NCBI GenBank assembly: GCA_900708905.1
Contig: CAADRB010000019.1
Coordinates: 2,394,215-2,458,214, forward strand
DNA length: 64,000 nt
Reading direction: 5' to 3'
Source of the DNA: Hymenolepis diminuta
Taxonomy: Eukaryota; Platyhelminthes; Cestoda; Cyclophyllidea; Hymenolepididae
Shown here piece by piece: positions 1 through 10,500 of the stretch (within the stretch, counting starts at the first letter, position 1; each line of letters starts with the position of its first letter). The notes beneath the pieces were generated by a model. The model did not search any database, was not told where the DNA came from, and worked only from the letters and a program-made list of their open reading frames with translations. The position numbers were made by a program, and so were the translations under genes.

Positions 1-62
1 ATAAAATTAGCGCCATCTATGTGTTAGGCCCGGGACTTTTCAGCCCATGTGTTATAACAGGT
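1..62 (-). mobile_element. Probable terminal segment of a mariner-type element (body off left edge)
   Basis: The stretch contains GCGCCATCTATGTGTTAGGC followed by GGGACTTTTCAGCCCATGTG and TTATAACAGG. This resembles terminal sequences I associate with animal mariner elements (outer end ACAGG.., then GAAAAGTCCC on the reverse strand). If so, the outer end is near base 60 and the body extends left of base 1. The match is from memory and short. Confidence 0.4.
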
Positions 63-572
63 ATTTCAAGAACATAAGAACTTTAAATGATTAAAATCGG
101 AAAACTGAAAGAGTTGCACTAATAAATCAGCGTCTTCGCGGAACGACGTTACGCAAATTAACCCAAAAATGGCGTGCAAGTGGAATGACCCCAACAAGCT
201 AATTGAAATGTACTATTTAGTGAAAGAACGAAATGTCAACACCATTCAGTAGATGTGTGTAAAATTATAAACGAGGATTCTGATCAAGTTTATGTAGACG
301 CGTCCGAATGCAATATATATGAAAAAGGTAAGATACAATGTACTTTGCTGACAAATGACTAACGATTGACGCTAAAATGGGCAGAGTGTTATTTATCACG
401 TTGTCAAATGCGAATATTCGCCAATAGAGTTGACATGAGACAAGTGAAGCGGAGGCAAATACAGAAAACTACTAGTAATACACATGAATGGGAAAGTAAG
501 CACTCAGATCGCAACTGATATAGTAAAACATACGAAAACAGAATTAAAGAGCACTAGTTTCAATTATTATTT
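63..572. other. Gap with a short coding-like stretch at 169-363
   Basis: Plus-strand frame 169-249 reads MACKWNDPNKLIEMYYLVKE and on to a TAG at 250. An overlapping frame, open from about 200 to 363, then reads CKIINEDSDQVYVDASECN, with a GTAAGA donor-like site at 327. Two charged frames that take over from each other suggest a frameshifted remnant, but I recognise no family. The rest shows nothing. Confidence 0.3.
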
Positions 573-1790
573 GGGGTGCGTAAGGCATTTGAGGTACGTT
601 TAGCAAAACAGAAAATGGAACTTTGTTGTTGAAACTTACAATTTCTTTCAACAAAACAAATAAACATAATACCTATTAACCTGGGTTTTATTCTATATAT
701 CCTTCGGTTTCTATCACCCACTCAATTCCAGTCTAAAAGCGACCGACTGAAAGCCTTCAACAGATAGGGTGGCCTTTATTCATGTCTTCCATTGCTGGGG
801 CTAATGCTTCCATCAGAGAAGAGGATTTGGTGTTATGGGGATGCTTATTGATGTCCTTTTCAACCACGCCCGCCTCGCCTCATCCCGCCACACACGTAAC
901 AATCTAAAGGATTAAGGTTCGGCGAGTTAAGAAGCGACCATAAGTTAGGTGGGATGTGATGATGAAAATTCTCGGTCATCCAATCCTGGGTTTTAAGAGT
1001 CTTATGGAATGGAGCCGAATCTTCTTGGAAGGCAGAGTCTTCCTCCATTGGCTACGCTGTCTATCCAGGTCTCCATATAGGCATCTGCGTTGACTCTTCT
1101 GCAAAAAATTGAGATGTCATGATTTGACCCTCCCTAATTGCTAACAATACCGGCAACCATCACTGCTGCTGGAAACTTCGTGCGTATATATAACGGTTAG
1201 AACTTCAGTACAGTTCGCACATAGCCACCTTTCATTTCTTCGGTTTTTCGTATTGGTGAAAGTTTTTCGTCAGAGAAAAACCAAAGACACTCTACTTCTT
1301 CTGGATGCACGCATTAAACAATTATATTGAGTTACTTTGATCCACATAAACTGACCTCGCCTAAGAACGCATGATCTGTATCCGAGGTCTTGATGAACAA
1401 CACTCCATATTCCTTATTCCATCAGGTCTTTGGCAAGATGTCGCGCATTGACTTCCCACGATTTTCGTCCATCATGCCATGCCATGCACTCTTCTCACAA
1501 ACTCAGGTGTTCTGAGTGAGTGAGTGAGTGAGCAAAGAGTTGACAATACTCTTTTCCCCGTGGCGACCAATTCACCTCCATATTTTTTTCATTCAGAAGC
1601 TCCTTTCTAATTTTGCAGACGAAAGATGTGGCGACTTAGAGAAATCATGCAATTTCTAAATTCCTGTGTTTCGCTTTTATAGACATTATTACAGGGTATC
1701 TTTTCATTTCGTTGTTTATGGTGGCATCTGCCATGAGACCTGATATAAAAAATATATTTATTATCACAAATGTACCACTGAATGGTTAAC
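573..1790 (-). mobile_element. Decayed mariner element, copy A
   Basis: About 1.2 kb homologous to 43749-44970. The left terminal repeat (about 573-596, GGTGCGTAAGGCATTTGAGG) matches that of copy B; the right one is degraded, with a faint match at 1771-1789. The minus strand carries a broken mariner transposase. It contains a GAGT tandem array near 1514-1532, longer than in copy B. Confidence 0.85.
720..1540 (-). pseudogene. Mariner transposase pseudogene (copy A)
   Basis: Recognisable in order on the minus strand: a helix-turn-helix end (DENRGKSMRD), HQDLGY.S.VLRRGQF (about 1340-1410), WFFSDEK with the first catalytic Asp (codon 1269-1271), the KFPAAVMV.GIVSN block, VNADAYMETWIDSV, then FQEDSAPFHKTLKTQ with the second Asp and NSPNLNPLD with the third. 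Spacing between the second and third Asp is 38 residues, close to the DD37D (maT-like) class and unlike classical DD34D mariners. It is inactivated by an in-frame TAG at 1134-1136, by frameshifts (one between the DAYMETWIDSV and FQEDSAP blocks) and by several missing residues. Only a 62-codon piece (860-1048) stays open. Confidence 0.85.
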
Positions 1791-3234
1791 TGTTGTTATT
1801 AGCATGGACTAATGACAGAGAGACTACTTTCTCATTTGAGATAAAACATAAATCCATACTAAGCGAACCAATTGGAAATAGGCATAACAGCGAAAAATTA
1901 GTACACGAATGAGTGCTTACGCGTATATATAATAACTGATGACACGAAATGTTGCGAACACAACCAAAATTTACGAGCAACAGGTGTAAGCAACCAAGAA
2001 GCTAGTTTACCAAGATATACTCAATGTCAAATCCTATGTTGTGGGAGAGAGTAACGCGCATAGTCGCAAAATCGTCACCTCCTTTTACCATAGTACTTTT
2101 TATACTTCTTATTTTTCTACCTTTATACTGTGATAAATCTTTATACTGCTTATTAAATGTTTTATTTAAAACATGTTCTTTAATAAATTTCTACATGGAC
2201 CACACCTTCTACAACAGAACGGAATGCAGCGACAGTGAATTGCAAACTGCCTCTGCGATAAAAATAATGTGATTCGAAGAAAGGCAGACGACAGTCAAGA
2301 GATAAAAAACATTACAATCACTGAATACGTTCTTTCCGCTGAATGCATTCTAATGATGCAGGTTTTTAAACGGAGTGACATTTAATTATAACTGCCTCAT
2401 GTAACTATTTTGTTTGGATTAATAATTGGGTGAGAGTATGTTGAAGAACCCGTGCTTACTTCCCATTTAGCTACCGCGTTAGGGACTGAGAAAACGGCGT
2501 GGCTGATAAGACCCGAACTCGACACTAGTGACTCGGACGTGTAAAAATTAGGCAAACTACCAACACTACTCTTAATGCCAGGTAAATTCAAGCAAAAAGT
2601 CGATTAGACAAAGAAGTATTAGACACCATAGAACTCAGACAAGATTTATAAAAAAATGTATACCTATGCTCAATAGATCACACATTCAAATCAGACATTG
2701 ACGTCTGCGAATCAAAAGAATGGCCTGTCGAAAAGAACACAATCCACCGCTGCTGGTGAATTAGGAAAAACCATAAATGCTACTCGATCTCAACAACAAA
2801 TAAAACCGTGTAGTATTGAAATGTTAAAAACACTTTTGACACAAATATATCCAAGCAAATTCCCAAGGTCAAAATCGTAAAAAGAACTGACTTGTAAACA
2901 ATCCCAGGTCGAAAAAAGACTGTTAATTCATTCACTAAACCAGTCACAAGATCGACAACACAAGTAACACGATAATGTGAATTAAGAACGGAATTTAAGG
3001 TAGTCGTTTAATGAACAGATACGCATGATTAACGCAATATTAAAACCAAGAACCTAAATGAACGGCAGTTTCGATACTTATAATAAGGGAAAAAAAGAAC
3101 AATTTGAAGATGCTATAGGTAAAATAATTCAATCCCTCTCAAAAGCTACAGTTAATCAGTCATTTCGAAAACTGAACGAACACAAATAAGGAACCAATTC
3201 GTGTCCTCTTTATTAGTCAAACCTAACAATTCCA

Positions 3235-3345
3235 TTCATTGGGTGTGAACCCACAGCATCAAAATTATTACTTCTGATTTGGCAGAGGAATACGTTAACC
3301 GCTGTACCACCAGCAGCCATAATGCGTACGCAGTGAAACGCATGG
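3235..3345 (-). repeat. tRNA-derived SINE-like copy 1
   Basis: On the minus strand a box A-like TGGTACAGCGG (3299-3309) is followed by a box B-like GGGTTCACACCC (3241-3252). The segment GGTTAACGT after box A recurs in the copy at 19.8 kb. The cloverleaf does not fold properly and there is extra sequence before box B, so this is not a functional tRNA gene. Confidence 0.45.
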
Positions 3346-3944
3346 ATATACATTAAAGAATTAAGTTTTCATATATTATACTGCAATAGTTTACGTTACG
3401 GTAACGTACACCACTTCATTTCGTCGATAAAGCGAACAAGTAAAGTGTACTTTTTTAAATCAAAAAGAGAATGACCATAGCATTTTTATCCCATTTCCAA
3501 AGATAATATCTACATGACGAAATTAACGTCAAATTGTTTTGCTTTCGATGGTGGCAATATGTACTGTTCTAGAACTTCCCTTTTAACAAATTTCATAAAG
3601 TCAAGAACACAATGACATTTAGGATCAAAAATTCCCCACAATAAAGAGCAAAAAATGAAAGCACTCTAATCTATTTAGGTACACACATAGTTCCTCCTGA
3701 TTCTCCAGAAGGAAACAGCAATTTACAATAAATATATATACACAAATTAACCTAGCATCAATTTGCCATTCGGAAATTAGAAAGATCGTGCACTATTTTA
3801 TGATGATCTCCTTATACTGATGGTCAAACAAATAACCGTCAAAAATAGAGGAAAAAGACAGAATAGTACGTAAAAGTATTCAAAAAGTAATTAACATCTT
3901 CCAGGTTCGATTACCATCAGCACACATCTAGTGAGTGAAATGGC

Positions 3945-4045
3945 CAACTGCATTGCTTGTGGCAGATTTTAAGTCCCTCTCACCAATGAGGCTTCGTGAG
4001 GCCAGTCACTACCCCAAGACGAGCACTGGAAAACGTTTTCTTAAA
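3945..4045 (-). repeat. Weak tRNA-derived SINE-like copy 2
   Basis: The minus strand reads TGCTCGTCTTGGGG then a box B-like CCTCACGAAGCCTCATT, resembling GGTCACGAAGCTCATTAG of the 8.8-kb copy and GCTCGTC of the 17.7-kb copy. Box A is poor. Confidence 0.25.
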
Positions 4046-7000
4046 TGGGAATTATTAACATCCACCCCTTGATAAAATCTTCTGTTTCCATTAAATAGGA
4101 CGAATTAATTAACGGCAAATGTGATTTGCTGAAATAATTTTCATGAGCGGAATAGCGATCTTCTACGTAAATAATAGCCCTAGATCACTTGGTATTGTTG
4201 CTGTAGTTTAAATTTTCAGGAATTTTTTATTAATACACAAACGCAAAGTCTCACTCTAAACAATGCGAATTTTCCTCAACATAGCACAAAGATTATGAGT
4301 GTGAGCACAAACCAAGTCTTAGGTCTTAGTTTAACTATCAGCGAATAAAATTTTCTCCGCAAAACGATTTGACATCCTTTTAACAAATGGGAATAGTCCG
4401 CATAACCTTTCAGTCTTGAATCAATATCAGTCATCTGTCTCTACCGTAGTAAAAATAGCAACAATGTGAATACTTATCACATTTTCAGCAACCATCCAAC
4501 CTTTGCTAGAATCCTAACTTTCACTCACATATTAGGAACCTTGTAAGAAGCGACTTGTTGGCAATGTGAGGCAACAATCGAGAAATGTGCCTTTGGAGCA
4601 AACACAGCCCATTTTCTAAGGTCAGAAACTAGAATACATTTGCAAACATGTGCACTACCGCAATATTCCTCCAAATCTTTACTTCAACCTGAGAAGTTAC
4701 ATTTCAGTGGGCGATAGAGAGTAGCTATAAAATTTAATCTACTTGATAGAGGTAAAAGCAGCGCATACGCAAATGTATGAGAAGTGGTGCTATGTACTTA
4801 AGCCCATAATCTCATGATCTTAAATCTGTTTTGCTCTGATATAGGTCGGAAAATGAAATAGCTCACCAATTTCAATTAGAATACTACCAGCGTAAATTAG
4901 TAGAATTAAAGATCTGCGAAGGTCACCGGAATCAGGCAATTTAAAAAAAAAACAAAAATCACCACTTAATGATCTCCTAACCATAATTCTGAGCTTTGAA
5001 AGCGCCATTAAAAGTAATAATAAACTCAGCGTAAATACATTAGAAACTGAGTTGAACAGTTAAAATGCCCTCAATGAATGCAGGTTCCACAAATCAACAA
5101 AGATGAGAGAGTTTTAGGTGACATTATACATGCATAGTAGAAATGGTAGAAGTCATCACTCACAAGTGAGCTTTGAATAAGCATGCCATGACTGTGATAT
5201 TCGAATGAGTAAGGGAAGCCGACTTCGAAGTGAGAAGAAATTCGCCAACAAAGCTGGTTCATTGACATTTATGACAACTGCAGAAAATACTTAAGGTAAG
5301 ATTGAAGGTATCTCCGTGGTAATCCCGACTGTTCATCGCATAAGGTGACTGTACTACCCATCATTAGTCACAGTCTCATTTAATCTTGACTATTAGAAGG
5401 AAAAATCCCTAGCTTATGCCGAATAATAACCCTGTAACTCTAAAGATAATAGTGTTGTTACCACACAAATATTAAAATTTGATCAATCTGGGCATTCACT
5501 TTGTTCTACAGCCGGACAGACTTTAAATTACGTTGTAAAATAGATAATGAAAATGTAAATGAATGCAAACATTATTGGAAACTAACACCTGATACAATTT
5601 TCATCCTCTTGTCTTGAAAGCTAAGCTCTAGCAAAAAATCTCAAGGAATGAAGAGACTCTAAACACAATTGAAATTGTGTAGGAATCTCTATTTGTCATT
5701 CTCCTCTCTTCCTTCCAGTAAATATAAAGTTAAAAACTGTGTAACTCTTGGCCAAATTATATGACGTCTATTCAAATGGACAAAATATTTTGACTATCAT
5801 TAAAGTAACAACTAAAAGGAACCAATCGTGTCTTTTGTCCATAAAAAGCACATGACCTGAGTATCTTTATTGGAAAAGATATTTATGTAAATTAAATAAC
5901 AACTAAAAGGTGTCACATGGTACCGCTTTAGAACAAAATTAATTTCCAAGTTTGCGCAAGCGTCTAAAATACGGTTGCTGTTATTTCACAGAATACTACG
6001 TGATCAATAAAAGGACACCTACACAGCGATACTAACTACAAGAATGTATAGAATTTCCAAAATACGAAAAAGGCTAGCTAAATGTACGAAACAACATTCC
6101 TTTGCTTATTTCAAACCACAACTTAAAATTGTAAACAAAATAATGCCCAAGAGCATATAGAAAGAACGTGTTAAACACTCTATAGCTATGAATATAAGAG
6201 TGGTGCCGCTATCCATAAAATAATGCATTTTAGAGTGTACGTTTTCTATTTCACTCAAACGGATTGGAAACGATCTGTGATATATGGGATGATGAGCATA
6301 GAAATGAATGCACAACTTCGTTCATAAAGGCGGAACCTATTGTAACTGTTCCCAACCACCCCAACTCCACCTAACTTCCCAAATAAATCAATCCACAAAG
6401 AAGCATCAAGGAATATCTTCCTAGCTAAGATCAAAGTCTTGATTTTTCAGGAAATATTTTATTCAAGGCTGTACACCTCATTGTCGAAAAAGTAAATTTG
6501 ATCAAATGGACAAAATAGTGTTAAGTGATACCATTTTTAGGATGCCTTTTGAATTTTAATGTCAGATTTTAAACTGTGAACGAAGAATATCTGAAGTAAA
6601 GCATCTCAAAAAATATCCTCAAGGAAGAAATGCAAATCCTGTAATGATGCTACTGCAAAACCACGGTTCCCATAAACTATTTATTGATTCGTTGCATTCG
6701 CCCAAGCTTCACTCTATTCTTTCCGTGACCAATCCTTTTTGTACCCTATACCTTATAACCGTCTCCTTTGCTCTTTCATAATAAAATTATTCGTGTTACA
6801 CACTGCCTTCTTCCTATCTTGGTTGTTGTAGACAATAGAATAATCGTATATTAACAGAAGTTCTACATAATGATTCCTTTGGAAATATTTCTCCGTCAAC
6901 TAAAAAGCTACTCACAACCCTAAAAGCGATCCTATCAACAATTAAAAATTTTTTCCTCTATAAGTGGACCTGAACTTTTATTCAAGGACGTTGAAGTTAA

Positions 7001-7094
7001 AAGTAAAGGTCAAAGAAAACCTATTAATTTAATGCCACAAAATGACTGTAAAATTGTGCAAATTAATACAAAGATCAAAAAGGGCACAACTCAC

Positions 7095-7555
7095 CCTCCA
7101 CTATTTTTCGAGCAAAAGAGCTCATGGAAGGGGAACTGTCGATGAATATCCTTTCCAATCTGATCACAAGTCGCCGGATCACCTTCCTGCGCCGCATAGA
7201 CTTCATACTGCACATAGGGATCAAATACCTGATCCCCCGTGGTGGAATTAGGGGCAATTAGAGTGGCCTCTCTGTCTTTAGCAGCGGCAACAGCGAGCCG
7301 ACGTTGGTGTTCACCACGCATTCCCAGGGAAAGGGAGAGTGGAGGTGATGAACTCTCCCCATCGACGTCAATGTTAAGTCCATCGATTGAGGAACGGTGA
7401 GTGGAAGAAAGAGTGGAGAAATGAGAGGAAATCGGGGAGGCTTCATCCTCTAGGCCTCCTACACCGCTGTTATCGATGGCAAAGAGACGTCTGTGATCGT
7501 GGAGAGCGAGGGCTGGTGAATTAAGAAGGGAAGAGTCAGCGGCTCCGCTAGAAAC
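7095..7555 (-). CDS. TBC1D10: TBC1D10-like exon 4 (TBC domain resumes; arginine finger)
   Basis: Encodes residues 384-536 and two bases of a Gly codon, ending at a GTGAGT donor. The first 115 or so residues are Ser-rich low-complexity. From YEVYAAQEGDP the TBC domain resumes: DQIGKDIHRQFPFHELF carries the IxxDxxR arginine-finger motif (R522) that supplies one of the two catalytic residues of TBC GAPs. The tail NSG plus split Gly fits the family's next segment (GGHGQ). The next exon was not found in bases 1-7094. Confidence 0.9.
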
Positions 7556-10500
7556 CTGTAAGCGAAGCAGATAGTAAGAAATCATATAAGAGACCACTAT
7601 ACTACATGCCTCTTCGAATGCTCTACTTCTCCACATATACGAAATATACCTTATATCTCATTCTCAAGCCTGTGCTGAACAATGAACAAAAAAATAAAGT
7701 ACTTGACTCTCATTTTGATGAAGTGTAATATGGATTCAAGTAAAGGCTCTCAAATAGGGTCTACATCCTAAGAAAAAATATCTTTCATAGTAAAATCGAC
7801 AGTTTATCCACTACCAATTAGTAGCAGCATTAAATGACTAAGCAAGTAGGTGCTAAATAATAATTTTGATTGATAACAAACGATTTTCGGCCCTAACACG
7901 CTATCAATGCAAGCAAATATAATTAACAATATGAGTCCAGACAATCAAAGGTTACTTTTGATGTTTCTTCCCTTCCAGATTAAATATAAATCTTCTATTA
8001 CCATCATATAAGGGATTATTGAAAAATTTGTGTGTAAATTAAAGTGAATAGAGATCATTCAGAGACTGATAAACATCAATCTAGACTGAAAATTCAATGC
8101 AATTAGAGGAATGTCAAAACAATGTCAAAAAACTGGCAAGATTAGAGACTATGAAGAGAAATAAAAATACACATACAAAGTTAAACATGACTTAACTGTT
8201 TACAACCGATTGATGAATGAAATATATGAATAGAAACCACTAGGCTGTAGATATGTTTGGATACATAAAAGGAGACCAAAGTGAATAACAGCAGATAGTT
8301 TTTTTTAACGAAGATTCTACGAACGAATACCTTTGTAACACAGAAGTCTCCGCCCCATAAATAAACTAAGTGCATGTGTGCATCAAAACACCATAAAATC
8401 TAAAGATGGGATTACAGATTACCATAAACAACTGCATAAATTGGTAATTGCAATTGCAATATTTTAAGGAGTACAAGGAAGAGAAGAATGATTATGTCAC
8501 GTGTGCAAATATTAACCTCCAATCTTAGGCACATTAGTAGCGGGTGGAAACTATTCCTCGAGAGATTACTTAAAGTAGACATTTAATTCTGCATTAAAAG
8601 AAAACGTGACTATTAAAAACTCCTAAGCCTTTGTGGGAAGCATAAAAAATACTGAACTTGGGCAGAGGAAAGATATCCTGGAGCAGACCATTTGAGAAAC
8701 ACACATTCATATGAATAAATCTTAATTCTTATCCATAATTCCTATGGATGAGGATTAACTGGTGCCGTTAGCCATTTATATAACTAATGAGCTTCGTGAC
8801 CCCTGACTTAGTGGATGTGCACGTTGATAACTGTGCTATTGGTGCTCCACTAACGACGAATTATACCAAACAGTTGGAAATAAAAACGAAATCAAACTGA
8901 TTAAGGGAAAAAGAAAATGCACCCAAAGTTTTGGACTAATCCCTGGCTTTAATAGCTAAACATTCGGTAGATCGAATACCATTTTCACAGAACATAAGCC
9001 TTTTAACAATGAGCTAGTATATAGTTCTGTAAAACAAGTTGAGATCTAAATAACAAACCTATAATTTTAATCAGATATAGGTTCTAGTGATGAAGGATAT
9101 ACCTCGGTTTTCTCGAAACGGAAGTATTATACATTAATAAATAAGGAGTGCATAAGGATAAAATGTCATAAGCATATGCCGACAGCAAAGTGATAACGTT
9201 TCTTATCATGAAGAGGTACTCACCCGTAGACTCTCAGCTGAGCTTTCAGCCGCCGAAAAGAAGTTACTTGACGTCGAATAAGCATCCGTAGACACTCCAG
9301 TCGATGTCGTAGTCGTCGTACTATCACTGGGTTGAGGGCCGCCTCCACTCACAACACCCTTCCCATTTGCTCCTTCTCCATTCACGATCGATATTCCCAG
9401 ATACGCGGCCGAGGGCAAAGCAGCACTGTACGTTCGTGATCGCTCATTACTTCCACTTCTGTTAGCACCGCTACCATCTTGTGGGTGACCAGAGGTGATG
9501 GTTTCTCCCCTCTGATAGAAATTTGCAGCATCTGTCTCATCGTTAGCATCATCTATAGTGTTAGAGGGTGGTTGAGCAGAAATGAAATTAGTGGCAACAC
9601 CAGTAGTAGAAGAAGTGGAGTTGAGGCGAAATAGGGAGGAGAATTTGCGGAAAGACATGAATTGCGAGGAAGAATTGGAACCACCCTTGTCATGACGACG
9701 CCGAGCAAGCCTGTCTTGGTGAACGGAGAGAGGACTTGAAGGGGTCGCTTCGCTATGTTGACGGATAGAGGTTGGATGAGGAAGAAGGGGTGGGAGACTT
9801 GGGGGTGGGAGGGGAGGTTTCGAATGCCTGGAAAAGAAACATGGGAGAAATACAGCTTTACTCGTTTTCTCAGTAGTAAAGCTGAAAGAGTGATATTGTT
9901 ACTTGACACCGAGCTTGAACACCACTCTGGTTGCAGTAGCAAAAATAATGTTAAGGAAAATACTCACTAATTAATATTGGTGTATCCAATCTTATGAGTC
10001 AGAAAAGCCCTAGAATGTTATTCCACTACCCCAAAGATTGTTAAAATTAGGTGAACGCGAGTATCTCTGAGTAAAAAGATTATGGGTTTTGAGTGAGAAA
10101 CCCTTAATCGTTACAACCATTCATTTTACAAGGCTTCAAATGGATGGAAACAAAGATATGAAAAATACAAGAACAAAAAGAAAATGATATGTGTACACAC
10201 GATCTGTGAAACCTAATATTTTTACTTTATGTTCTGCGTTTCTTAATTAATAACAGATGGAAGATATTATATCTTGAAATAACGCAGCCCCAACTACAGA
10301 AGTAGCAGTAGCCTTTCGGGACGCTACTAAGCAATAGATATTTTAATACGGCATTCGCGCCTGTTAAGTAAAATTAAACAATTAGAAGTTAATATTATAA
10401 AAAAATTGAAAATCAGCTTGCAATGTTAATTAAAATGACCTCAGAATTGTTGATTTATTGATGAATGATAGAAATATTGATATTTTCAGCTAAAAATATT

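Larger units (their letters stand above)
1791..7094. other. AT-rich stretch downstream of exon 4, no gene recognised
   Basis: Presumably intron of the TBC1D10-like gene (inference). Contains tRNA-like SINE remnants (3235-3345 and weakly 3945-4045). Several short ORFs (2024-2272, 2397-2591, 6106-6315) show no family features. I searched the minus strand for the next TBC segment (GYCQAQ block) and did not find it. Confidence 0.5.

Noticed and set aside
5300..5375. Minus-strand tRNA-like stretch (GGTAGTACAGT ... CGGGATTACCACGG)
   Set aside because: Box B does not match and there is no shared block with the better SINE copies.
9553..9942. 129-codon minus-strand ORF overlapping exon 3
   Set aside because: Wrong frame relative to the phase-consistent exon 3 and runs across its acceptor; its content is an alternative-frame reading of the Pro/Ser-rich exon.
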